Source: Dimorphilus gyrociliatus
Lineage: Eukaryota; Annelida; Polychaeta; Dinophilidae
DNA length: 64,000 nt
Assembly (NCBI GenBank): GCA_904063045.1
Contig: CAJFCJ010000024.1
Location: 496,001-560,000 of the forward strand
Reading direction: 5' to 3'
Part shown: positions 10,540-21,140 of the stretch, one piece after another
Position numbering within the stretch: position 1 is the stretch's first letter
Layout of the letters: every line of letters begins with the position of its first letter
Program-made: the position numbers and the translations under genes
Notes under the pieces: model-generated
Told to the model about the DNA's origin: nothing
The model's database searches: none
Seen by the model: the letters and a program-made list of their open reading frames with translations, nothing else

Positions 10540-12365
10540 TGGATGATAGATCTAGCGGCGTCTACCCATTCTGCTACGTCAGCGAAACGGTAGCAAATTT
10601 GGCTAGGAGGGCGTTCGAACTATTGCAAAAAGAAGACCTGGATGCGCAGGATTTCGACGAACTGTCTCGAATAATCAGCGAGGACAAGGGCCGCGACGTA
10701 TTAAGCGTCGTCGATTGGCAGGGCTGTAGCCTACTACAAACCGCCCTATTGAAGGGTCATATCAATGCTGTGAGGTTATTATTGAGGAAGGGAGCTGATC
10801 CTAATGCGTGCATCTGCTCACCCCCTCTACACCTGGCATGTAGACTGGGATTGATTGAAGCCTGTCAGTTATTAGTTGAAAAAGGATCTAGGCCCGAACT
10901 AGCAGCAACAGTGTGTCTGGAAGGACATAAATTGAACACCTACCCGGACAGGATCGTCTGCCTTGCCTACAGGCCAATCCTCACGGCTGCTGGTCATGCT
11001 ATAGCGGCCGACAACGATGATGTCCTCCAAGTCCTCCTGAATAATTCGTCTATAAGGACGGACGGACTTTTACATGATGCTTGTCGCTTTGGAGCAAAAA
11101 ATTGTGTAAAATTACTACTTCAGCACCTAAAGGAACAAGTATCCGCAGAGGATTCCCATGGTAGAACTCCTCTTCAGGTCGCCTTACTTTCAACTCATAC
11201 GGATAACGCAGCTGAATTGGTTCAAGCAGGAGCTAAATTAGCTACGTCCTCTCTGCATGCAGTCTATGCGAATACGACCACTCCGGGAATACTCAGGGCT
11301 ACACATTTTGCTCTGGAGAACGGAGCTAGAATTCATATTAATTCTAGTGACAGACATGGTGATACTGCCCTTCACATCCTTCTGAAGAATGTAGGCAGAC
11401 AAGAATCCTTGACAAATCAAACAACCGTTGATAAGGAACGTTTAGATTGTATAGACGTCCTATTAAGATCAGGAGCTAACCCACACAAGGTGAACAAATT
11501 GGGTGAGGGAGCCCTTCATGCTGCCCTCGTAGATCATGGGAATAGGCCACTTTACGTCTCAAAACATGGTTGTATTAGGAAGCTACGCCAGGCTCTTACA
11601 ACGATAGTCGATGGTATAAAGGTCCTCTTGAGGGGTGGAGCAAAACTGAAGCATCCGCAGTACTCGGTTACGCCCTTCGAATACGCCCTTAGGTTCATAC
11701 GAGCTTTACAGCCTGATATGATCGTACTAATAAGGGGAACGGTTCATGAACTATTACTATTACTATCGCAGTCGGCCGAGGACCTTAGTCCGCTACTCGC
11801 TTCCCTAAGGCAGTGGGCACCTTCAACACTTTCGGGTATATGTTGGCACCTTGTTCCCTTTTTATCTGGTATCACCATAGCAATGATAGGGAATGGTAAG
11901 ATTATTAAGGAATCGAAATTACAGTTGTATAAGGACGCACTATTATTCTTGCACGGAACACCGGCAACGCCGAAAATGCACGATATCAGTAGAATGTTAC
12001 TACTGAGATATTGCCAAAGGGGACTGGGCCCAGATGACATCGATTGGGCAAATCGCGGTAAGGAATGGCCGGCATCTATTCTTGCATTGGCCCTCTCTAA
12101 CGTTTCCGCCCAAAATTCGACGAGAGATGTCTTCCAATTGCTCTGCAACGTCCTGGATAATCGCCAATTAAACGAGCTATCTGAAGCTCTAGCTATACTA
12201 ACGAATCATTCGGTGGAATTGCAGAAGGTTAGATCTTTAAAGGTTCTCTCTCGGCGGAGGATTGCGGCTAGCGTTAGATGGAAATTAATGGATGATAAGA
12301 ATACCTTAAAATTGCCATTACCGAAACCGCTGCTCACTTATGTTACAAATATGCAAGTGGCTTAG
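10539..12365 (+). CDS. Ankyrin repeat and SOCS box protein (ASB-like), intronless
   Basis: 608 residues in one exon. Ankyrin repeats run from about residue 60 to 370 (LLQTALLKGHINAVRLLL, PLHLACRLGLIEACQLLV, TPLQVALL, TALHILLK, GALHAALV). The C-terminus is a SOCS box: a BC-box SLKVLSRRRI at 566-575 and a Cul5-box-like LPLPKPL from 592. By family knowledge it would recruit Elongin B/C and Cullin-5 and ubiquitinate a substrate bound by the ankyrin repeats. The BC-box position usually held by cysteine is Ser571, so Elongin C binding may be weaker. Codon use is richer in G/C than its surroundings. A poly(A) signal AATAAA lies at 12378-12383, 13 nt past the stop. The exact ASB subfamily is not clear to me. 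Confidence 0.92.
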   Translation: MDDRSSGVYPFCYVSETVANLARRAFELLQKEDLDAQDFDELSRIISEDKGRDVLSVVDWQGCSLLQTALLKGHINAVRLLLRKGADPNACICSPPLHLACRLGLIEACQLLVEKGSRPELAATVCLEGHKLNTYPDRIVCLAYRPILTAAGHAIAADNDDVLQVLLNNSSIRTDGLLHDACRFGAKNCVKLLLQHLKEQVSAEDSHGRTPLQVALLSTHTDNAAELVQAGAKLATSSLHAVYANTTTPGILRATHFALENGARIHINSSDRHGDTALHILLKNVGRQESLTNQTTVDKERLDCIDVLLRSGANPHKVNKLGEGALHAALVDHGNRPLYVSKHGCIRKLRQALTTIVDGIKVLLRGGAKLKHPQYSVTPFEYALRFIRALQPDMIVLIRGTVHELLLLLSQSAEDLSPLLASLRQWAPSTLSGICWHLVPFLSGITIAMIGNGKIIKESKLQLYKDALLFLHGTPATPKMHDISRMLLLRYCQRGLGPDDIDWANRGKEWPASILALALSNVSAQNSTRDVFQLLCNVLDNRQLNELSEALAILTNHSVELQKVRSLKVLSRRRIAASVRWKLMDDKNTLKLPLPKPLLTYVTNMQVA

Positions 12366-12432
12366 GATTCTTGCAAAAATAAAAAAAAAACACATTAAAT
12401 ATCGTTAAATATGACAAAATTATTTAATTATT

Positions 12433-12460
12433 AATATATATATATATATATATATATATA
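12433..12460. repeat. TA microsatellite
   Basis: About 14 TA units in the 3' flank of the SOCS-box gene. Confidence 0.9.
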
Positions 12461-13130
12461 GAAGAAGATGGTGGTGGTGAAAAATATTTCGGGAGGGTCT
12501 TTCGTTCGTGATGCATTCGGATATTTTAATCTTCTCTTGTATATACTAATATACTCGATCTGAGATGGGTAGGTATACGATTTTCCTATACGACGTCTAG
12601 AAGACATCTTTCCTTATTGTGCCATCTGTTTTTGCGTGTCAACTATACATTTTGTACAGTATATATGTATAGTGTAATCTTTGATAGTGCTAGATGGCGT
12701 AGCGGAAGTCGAATATCTATTTATCTGTGATCCACTAATTGGATAGCAAGTTTATTAGGAGAATGTCGTATACGGCTTTTGTCGTATAAGTTTTCATCAT
12801 ATTTTATCGAAATGACACCGAAAAAATATTGTAATCTTACGAAAATGTTAACGATTTTACGTGTAATACAGTCGGTTTATGTTCCAGTAAAAAGAGAAAA
12901 ATGACAAAAAAACTAATATTCTCTCGACTTTTATTTCTTCCAATTAATCTATTACTAAAGCCATTTAATATATTCCTACGTAAAGGATGAATTTAATTAA
13001 AGCTTACGGTTTTAAAACGTGTCCGAATATTCGCTTATTTTATTAAGCTTATGCATTTTATAATCTACAAAAAGTATGTTATTAAAATTGTCGTTATGGC
13101 TTTGCTTTCTCATTCCTGAAATGGAGAGTA

Positions 13131-13204
13131 ATATATATATATATATACAGTATATATATATATAAATTTATATATATATATATATACAGTATATATATAA
13201 TATA
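13131..13204. repeat. TA-rich palindromic cluster with two TATACAGTATA cores
   Basis: TA runs interrupted by TATACAGTATA at 13144-13154 and 13183-13193, separated by a short AAATTT. The whole can fold into hairpins. It belongs to the dispersed motif family described in the findings. Confidence 0.8.
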
Positions 13205-13429
13205 TTCATATAGATTTGTGGCTAAAACATCTGTAAAAGGGGCTAAATATATTAATCTAAAATACGAAAATAATCTTCTACTAAATGCAGACTTGTACTG
13301 GGATAAAAGATAAATGGACATCTATTTTAAAATATATTAATTATTATTCATAATTATTTTACAAATTCAGAATACAATTTGTATTAAGAATATTTCGTTT
13401 CTTTGTTTTAAACCATGACTGATGGATTT

Positions 13430-13535
13430 GTAAGGATGGGGAGTAGGTTGTAGAAAGAAAAGAGACTGCATAAAAAGAAAGAGGGAGGGGAAGAGAAGAG
13501 AAGAAGAGAGGCGGGGGAAAAACTAAGGGGGTACG
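13430..13535. repeat. Polypurine tract
   Basis: About 100 bp almost purely A/G on the plus strand. It is a candidate for H-DNA-type structure and the source of false minus-strand Ser/Leu-rich frames. Confidence 0.7.
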
Positions 13536-13744
13536 GCAGCAAAATGGAATCATATGTAAAAAAAAGTAAGAACGAATCGTTGTATTCGATAATAAAAATC
13601 TTTTGTGTAATTAATAATTTATTTTTCCGATATCTTTTTTCATTGCGTAACCCTCTGCAAATCCTTCATACTCAAGGATATCTTCTCCCCGCATAAGATG
13701 TCACTGGTGAGTTGACGCTACATTCTCAACCAATATTACTACTA

Positions 13745-13753
13745 GCGCCATCT
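13745..13753 (-). promoter_or_regulatory. CTCF-like motif
   Basis: GCGCCATCT on the plus strand (AGATGGCGC on minus), an exact core match, flanked by CTA as in many CTCF sites. Confidence 0.4.
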
Positions 13754-14143
13754 CTTATCTGGTTAAACAGTTGATTTTAATATTATCTATGTGTGGTATC
13801 GATTCTACTACAACATCAAGAGTAGTAATAAATCTTTCAGAATAAGATGAATTTTTAGAAACTTTTATTATCGAGTAGGTTTCTTGACAACGGATTATTT
13901 ATATCCAAATTCAACAGGTCATTGGCATTTAAATATTGGTTGAATAAACTTTCAACATACAGCAAAATAGTAAAGTCAAAGTTAAATTTATTATTGAATA
14001 TAAATGATTTTCAACATCGAACATTAATCGATATAGACACGAAAACTTAAAAAAATAGTCTTTAAAGAATAAATAAAAATAATTTCATTATTCTACGCCT
14101 AATATCCTTTTTAAAGTGCAAAATATGTTCCAAGAGGTAAATA

Positions 14144-14190
14144 GGAGAGAAAAGAGAGACAGAGAGAGACAGAGAGAGAGAGAGAGAGAA
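14144..14190. repeat. GA microsatellite
   Basis: Imperfect (GA)n with GACA interruptions, about 47 bp. Confidence 0.85.
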
Positions 14191-16092
14191 TGATAAATGC
14201 AAGGACAACACTATTAGAATTTCACTGAAGTTTATTGAACAAAAGAAGTCAACGTTACAGTCAATACTTTACGTTTTGCTGTACTTGATGAGAAATTTGA
14301 TGCGACAACAGTTGAATATAAAATATATGAATCTAATGAATTAAAATTAATTAACTAGTACAAATTAGAACTTTATATGAAGAATATAAATGATATAAAT
14401 TTCACGATTTAAACATATCTTTAATATTATAGAGATGACTCCTTTCTGAATTAATTTCCAAAAATATTACAATCATTAATTTCCTTTGTATTTACTTATA
14501 TCATGACAATATAATGATAAACATTTTTTTATGAGCTATTAGACAAAAATATATTAAACAACCACCAGTTTCTATCTGCAATATTGCTTTAAAATATTAA
14601 ATATTACAAATTTTCAACAGCAAACTTAGGCCCATTTAACAAAAGAGAGAAAAAAACGAACTGCCAATCTGTATTGATAACTTAATTTAATGTACAACAT
14701 TTATGCTGACCATTCTTTACATTAACAGTTGTGTAAATTCATTAAGACCTGTAATATTTATAGTATTAATTTCTCTCATATTCAAGCTATGTTAATATGG
14801 AATCCAGTTAGAAACATTACATAAAATGTTCTAAATTTTCTATACTTATATGACATATCTGTTAATTGATAGAAAAAAGCAAGGCGTGGCATTATATCTT
14901 GCTTTCTCTAAGTCCATAATAACACGCTTACATAAAATCTAGGACAAACCGTCGCTGTTGATACGCTTTCCACTTAGGCACGAGCAAATCTATAAATAGG
15001 ATATATATGAGGTGGGCTAATCACTTTTCAGGAAAAAGTTATGATAGTAAACTTAAGTAATATACGATTTACTTTGATTATACTTTATATTGAGGCAGAC
15101 AAGATATATATTTATAAAGTTTACTAAAATACATCAAACTACACTTTTTTTTAACTAATTCTTTCAAGTAGACCTTTGCATAATAATCTAATTTTCTTTT
15201 ATTGGTCAGTAAACCTCTCTTGTTTTTGTCAACATTTGATAGAATTAACTTGTATTTATTTAGGGAAATATACTGGAAATTTTATTAGAATTATGTATAA
15301 AAACAAACAATCCATTTAACTTAATAGAAGCTTTATTATAGTGAAATGTTGGAACATCTTACTCAATGAATATAAAGGAAACTGGAGCTTATATAATGTC
15401 AATTGATAATATTTTAATCCTTTTAGGTTTTCTAATCTTCTTCATTAATTATTCTTATTAAGATATCAGAATTCGTAAGAGCTTGGGCTTCTATCTAAGA
15501 ATAAACAGTAATTTAGCACATTTCTCCTTTCAATTCGTAAACTGCTTTACCTTTGATAATACAGCTGAATAAATGGGACAGTAAGAAAAAGAAGTGTATA
15601 GCATACAATAGTAATTAATAAGTTACTTTATTCCGACAATGTCCGGCTCTTTTGGAAAAACTTTACCTCTTCAAATTATAAAAATATCCATAAATATGGA
15701 ATGACGTCTGTTATAAGCTATTTTTAGTCGAATTTGCAATAGTTGAAACATTTTCACTTAATGAAAATGCCATGGATAATTAGTATTTGGGTTGCAAAGG
15801 TTTTCCCTAAGGTTTTGTCATCATTTACTATTCTTTTGTTTGCCATCGAAATACATTTACTAGTTAAATTTCTGAAAATGAGATGAAATCTTCCTGGAAT
15901 TTCAGCTTAATAATTAGTTCTTCAAAAGAGATAGATTAATCAGTTATTCAACAACTTCTATAATAACTGCATTACGTTACTTAATATAGGCTGTGGGAAT
16001 TTCATTTTGGGAAAATGAAACATTGAAGTTTTCCAAACCAATCCAAACTGTCAATAGTTTACCAATTGCGAACTATTTTCATTTCTGTTGTC

Positions 16093-16111
16093 CCATATAA
16101 GCCTTATATGG
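16093..16111. promoter_or_regulatory. CArG-box palindrome (SRF-type)
   Basis: CCATATAAG followed directly by CCTTATATGG. The second half (16102-16111) is a perfect CC(A/T)6GG serum-response-factor site and the whole is an inverted repeat. No gene is assigned next to it, so its role is open. Confidence 0.35.
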
Positions 16112-17032
16112 CTACAACATGAGTTTTATTCTTCTGAATTTATTCTATGATAATGATTGCAATAACGGAATATTATTATATTTCACTTAATGGTAGGTTT
16201 CTTTTTAGACGGTACTGTATGTTTATTTGAAGAACAGACTTGAAAAACTAATAATTATTTAAATTTAGTAGTAATTGGTATAAGAATGAAATAATTAATG
16301 TAATTAGTATAAAACATTCTAATTAATTAGAAAAGTTACTGTTTTATTCTTTATTTACTAGTTTTATACTGTAAAAAGAAATAAAAAAAATCACCAAACG
16401 ATCTTTATTTAGATAAACTGCACTGACATGCATATATGAAAACTATAGTCTAGATATACCATAATTATAAAAATAACTCTATACAAACAATCTATAAAGA
16501 CTTTTTTAAAATACAAAGGTAAATCATTAATTAAATCACTTTCATTTGTTTTCACTAAACGCCACTACATTAGATAATAATTGAGAACAAAATTGAGAAA
16601 AAGGTGTCTTCGTAAAAATTTATAGTGATATTTATTCAAAGGAGAAGAGTCCGCCTAGATAATAAATTACTGTTTAACATAAAAGTTCCATTAATCTATT
16701 CTTTTACTAAATAAAATTTTGTACTATATTTTTATATTCGTATACATTATTTTAATATAATTATATTAATAAGTTAATAGATATATAACTAAATTTCCGC
16801 CATTTTTTATTTTTGAATAGATAATAGTAAATTAATAGATTTTTATGCAATTTCCTTTTTCATTTTTCTATTATTAAGTTAGAAAAAAGATATACATTTC
16901 GTATTATAATATTTCTATTTTATTGCTCAATTTGTTTGCTCTGTAAAGGATGTGCATATCGTCATTAAGAATGGAGAGAAGCAGATAGGAAGTACCATTT
17001 AGAGATAGAGAGTGACGATATATAAAAAAAAC

Positions 17033-17034
<2 letters not shown>

Positions 17035-17068
<34 letters not shown>

Positions 17069-17100
17069 TAGATAGACAGATAAATAGAGAGATAGATAGA
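17035..17100. repeat. GA then GATA microsatellite
   Basis: A GA run passes into GATA/GACA tetranucleotides. It creates a false minus-strand Leu/Ser frame. Confidence 0.85.
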
Positions 17101-17393
17101 AAAAGAAGGAGAAAAAAGGATAGTGCGTGTATGTATATATATATATATGTGCGTACCAATCATAAAGTGACTAAAAACTATATACAGTATATACTGTCTA
17201 TATATTCATTTATATATGTATATTTATATATATACATATGTATGTATACGTATATAAATAATTAATATATATTTATACATATGAAAATAGAGGATGAAAC
17301 TTACATATTTCTTTCTTTTCACACTGATTCTAATAGTAATTATACCTTAAATATTGTGTGGAATAATAATATCAATATATATTTCTTTTTCAG

Positions 17394-17922
17394 GTCATTT
17401 CCTATGGTCTTTTTGTTTCACCTCCAAGAAAGAAATCAAATTTACTAAAAGCCGTTCAAGCTTTACAATTGGTATTTATATAATTCAATATACTTGTTTT
17501 AATAAGTTTATCAAATAGCTTACATAGAAATTTAATTAATAATAGAATAGAAAATTTTTTAAAGAAATAGAAGAAGAATAGAAAATGGACCATTCTATTA
17601 TCACATTGTATTAGATGACATCAAGAAAAAGTAATCTTAATCTTGCTAATGTCGTTAACCCGAGTTTGATCAATGCAATAAGCAGATTTCAATTTTATGA
17701 TTAATTTTATGGTGTGTAACGATAAATTGTTTTTTTTTATTTATTTACGTAATTATACCTTGTCAATATTATATGTATATCTATACATATATAGTACACA
17801 TGTGTTATGTATATATGGTATATTTATACATCAATTAGTTAGTAGACTTATGTGCATTGCAAGCAATAGTTGTAGAAACAATACAAAAACAACTGCACGT
17901 ATGTCGTTTTAGCGTAATTTAA
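17394..17922 (+). CDS. Possible 3' exon pair of an unidentified gene
   Basis: The first exon is 17394-17471. It has a strong pyrimidine-rich acceptor ending TTTTTCAG and a donor TTG then GTATTT, and its 26 codons contain SPPRKKSNLLKAVQALQL. A phase-0 continuation starts at 17839 after ATTAG and ends at TAA 17920-17922; it begins LVDLCALQAIVVETIQKQL. Joined, the two give one continuous amphipathic, helix-like sequence, which is the main reason to link them. No upstream exons or start were found, no family is recognised, and the second acceptor is weak. It could be noise or a remnant. Confidence 0.28.
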
Positions 17923-19116
17923 CGACCACCTTCTTTATTTTTTCTTTTGCATAATCTAGGTCGTGTTGGTACAACTTTTATTGCTTTACAGCTTGATTAA
18001 TAATGAATATATTGTCACCAAACTTCAATGTTATCTCTTTAATCAGCCTGTAAAACTTATGCCACTTTTTTTATTCGACTCTATTTCCTATTAAAACTGA
18101 GTATCTTGTAATTATACTAAAAACATATGGATAGTATATATAATAGTAAAATAATTAAGAATGACTTTTAAACAATGATTTAAATACCAAAAGACAGCTT
18201 CAGTAGGTATGTTTAAATGTATTTTTAATGGATGTATATTTTTTGTAATGTTTAGACATTCTTCTATTCAGTTCGTGTTAATAAATTTATTTACTGTATG
18301 CGAATAAATATTAAATAATACAAGTAATACACTAATCGATTTATACAAGATAGTATTACGTTATTTAATTACGAATAGTTAAATGTTTTTGATAAGAAAC
18401 TGACCTAAAAGCGTGCTAAATTCCTTAATTAAAATTTTTTTTTTTTAATTTTTCCCCTCTTTTCATTTTCATTTAACTTAATTTGAAAGAGTGTCGGTTT
18501 ACTTTAACAGTAGTTACCTCAAAAAGTATTAACTTTCGTCAATTAAACACGCGCTGTATCTTCACAATTTATTTGTAATATAAGAGTTTTAATGTTGTAA
18601 TTAAACGTTAGATGGCATTAGGTAGCTTAGTTTAAAAAAGGCTGCTAAAGTAAAATTTTTCCGAAGCATACTGCTTCTGGAACTTTTAAAGAGTAATGGG
18701 AATAGAAAAGTAATAAGGGTAAATCATTTTCTATTTGCCATGGGATTAATCCAGATTTTGATCTGAATATTACTGTAGGGAGCTAATAAAAGGCAAAAAG
18801 TTTGAAAAATAATTCAGATATTGAGATACAGTTTCTAGATTTCTAGAAAGTAGGCCATGAAATTTCACTAAAATTTATATTAAATGACAAACACGAAAGC
18901 CTTTTGTTTTCGGCTATTGTTCTTAGACAATGGGAAATGAGATATTTTATTATAAACTTTCAAAAACGAGTATGAATAAAGAAATTTCGAAGGAATTTTT
19001 GTTATTGAACTATTTTGCTACTTTATAGCCAATAACCATCGTGTCTTTGTGGTGGAATTTAAGTTAGAGAGTACACACTTCGTAGGCAGTTTGATAAATT
19101 TTCTCTTGCTTTTCCC
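17923..19116. other. Spacer upstream of the deiodinase gene
   Basis: AT-rich, no coding frame. A degenerate CTCF-like TTAGATGGCA lies at about 18608. No clear TATA box at a fixed distance from the deiodinase ATG. Confidence 0.55.
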
Positions 19117-20033
19117 ATGATGAATATTTTCGAAGAAAATGCTCCCCTCTTATCAGCTTATTGGCCTTTTCTGTTTTTACCCTTAGTTGTCTTTACTTTA
19201 TTTTATATTTCAATAATGTTTAGGAAAAGAAGGGGTATTGATGAGGAAAGTATAAATGATATAGGAGACATGGATATTAATGATCAATTAATGCTAAGTA
19301 ATCAAAGTAAAGCTGATAGAATACCGTATAAGTTGCCAAGATGTGATAAAAATGATTTAATTTATAAAACAAAAAGTTTTTATCAAACAATGAACTTAAG
19401 GAGAAGTTGTCGTATGTTTTCGAGTGAGAAAGTTCCGGAGATAGTAATTGAAAATATTATTAAAGCTGCTGGAACAGCTCCAAGTGGTGCTCATACGGAA
19501 CCTTGGACATTTGTTGTAGTTGAAAGACAGGATTTAAAAAAGAAAATAAGAGATATTATTGAAGAAGAGGAGGAAATAAACTATACAAGACGAATGGGAG
19601 AAAAATGGGTTAACGATTTAAAACAGTTTAAAACCGATTGGATAAAACCTTACTTAGAAGAAGCTCCTTACTTAATATTGGTTTTTAAACAGGTTAACTT
19701 TTTTTCCAAGAAGAATTTAACATAAATTATCATAGCTAATAACATGGTCAACAGACTTACGGATTCTGGCCAGACGGAACTAGAAAAGTACATTATTACA
19801 ATGAAATGTCAGTTTCCATTTCGGTAGGTATTTTACTAGCAGCAATATCCAACGCAGGCTTATGTACTGTAACCTCTACGCCTCTTAATGCTGGAACTAG
19901 ATTGCGAGACTTACTTGGTAGGCCTAGTAATGAAAAGTGCGTAATCTTACTACCAGTTGGTTACCCATCAAAGACAGCAACAGTGCCAAACCTAAAGAGG
20001 AAACCATTACAAGATATTTTATTTCGTTGCTAA
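19117..20033 (+). CDS. IYD: Iodotyrosine deiodinase (FMN nitroreductase family)
   Basis: Two exons, 19117-19692 and 19755-20033, with a 62-nt intron in phase 0; 284 residues (human about 289). There is one N-terminal membrane segment at 15-34, then a nitroreductase domain with FMN-binding RRSCRMF (95-101) and [10 protein letters not shown] (121-130). Substrate-lid residues equivalent to human E157, Y161 and K182 are present as E152, Y156 and K177 (EEEEINY ... WIKPY). Exon 2 carries [16 protein letters not shown] and the LLPVGYP strand. By family knowledge it removes iodine reductively from mono- and diiodotyrosine using FMN. All key residues are kept, so activity is expected. A poly(A) signal AATAAA is at 20115-20120. 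The first ATG was chosen; a second ATG follows directly. Confidence 0.95.
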
Positions 20034-21140
20034 AAGAGAACAGACTTAACTATTGGAACAGAAGGTGAAACAGTATAACCAAAAGACGAACATTGTTGGT
20101 TTTTCTTTTTAAAGAATAAATTATTTTACATGAACGAATATAACGGTAAATTGGGGAAAAAATGATAATTTCTATATTACAAAGGAAAAATAAGATAACA
20201 GAGACCTATTATGAGGAAAAGCAAACAAACTGTCTGTTATAGGCTGTAAATTATAGACTATTTACCCTTTATTTATTGACTCTCTCCCATTGTTTTCAAG
20301 TGTTCTATAAGAGCAATTCATTTCTACTCCCTGAAAGCTTTCAACAAGTGTTTAGGGTTATCGTTGATTTTTTTAAAACACTCTAAGCAGGTAAAACATG
20401 AGATTATATTAAGAAAATATTTGATAATATTCTTATAATAATGGATTTTTCACCATATTCAATTTAACTTACATGCTATGTTTTCCTAATTAAAGATAAT
20501 TTAACATAAGCTTAACCGTCTTTAAGTCTATATGCAAATTTATATTGTTGCCTAACTACAAAGTATCTTTAATTATTTAAATAATATTTGTATTTTGTTA
20601 AAAGTTCTTTATAAATATGAATATATTAGTATATATATATACAGTATATATATAGTCTTAACACGTAAATTTGTGTATAACTTCTTCTATTATTTAATAG
20701 TTCTTTTAAAAAAGTAACGGAGGCATAAATGAATATTCTGTACAACTTACTGCAAAAGATCAAAGAAGCTTTTTTATCTAGACTTTTCATAAAATAGTGT
20801 CATAAAATATTCATTGATTTTTCCCCCTTTTGTATTACAACGTTAGATTTCTATTATTATTATTATCATTATTGTTAATATATTATTATTATCGGTATTC
20901 TTAATATGTAAAGTAGTTTGTTAATTTCTTTTATATACTTATTAATAAAACTGTATTTCATAGTTGAACAGGTATTTTTCTTTTTTAGTGTTTGTTTTTA
21001 TAAGGCAATAATAGAAAAAATATAAGCAAAAAAGTATGACGTAAAAAGTTTTAAACCGCACATTTTCTTATTGATCATAGACAGAGAAGGATTAGATTAA
21101 TCTTAAACTATGCATTGTTATTTTGCAAAAGCACCTTAAC
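20034..21140. other. Spacer between IYD and the next plus-strand gene
   Basis: The 3' flank of IYD, then AT-rich DNA with a TATACAGTATA palindrome at 20638-20648 and TTA/ATT trinucleotide runs at about 20855-20895. No gene. Confidence 0.6.

Larger units (their letters stand above)
12366..17393. other. Long intergenic stretch, no confident gene
   Basis: The 3' flank of the SOCS-box gene, then AT-rich spacer with several simple repeats listed separately, CTCF-like AGATGGCGT at 12692-12700, an exact core site at 13745-13753 and a CArG-box palindrome at 16093-16111. The 14.2-16 kb part is less repetitive. It holds only short frames with splice-like ends that I could not link into a gene. Confidence 0.55.

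Noticed and set aside
11744-12148. 134-codon minus-strand ORF
   Set aside because: It lies antisense inside the SOCS-box gene and shows no family pattern.
14940-15000. Possible terminal exon on the minus strand (two readable frames, poly(A) signal at 14231-14236)
   Set aside because: Two frames are equally open, no upstream exons were found and the acceptor is weak.
15761-15886. 41-residue hydrophobic plus-strand ORF
   Set aside because: Length expected by chance in AT-rich DNA; no signal peptide cleavage pattern, promoter or partner exon.
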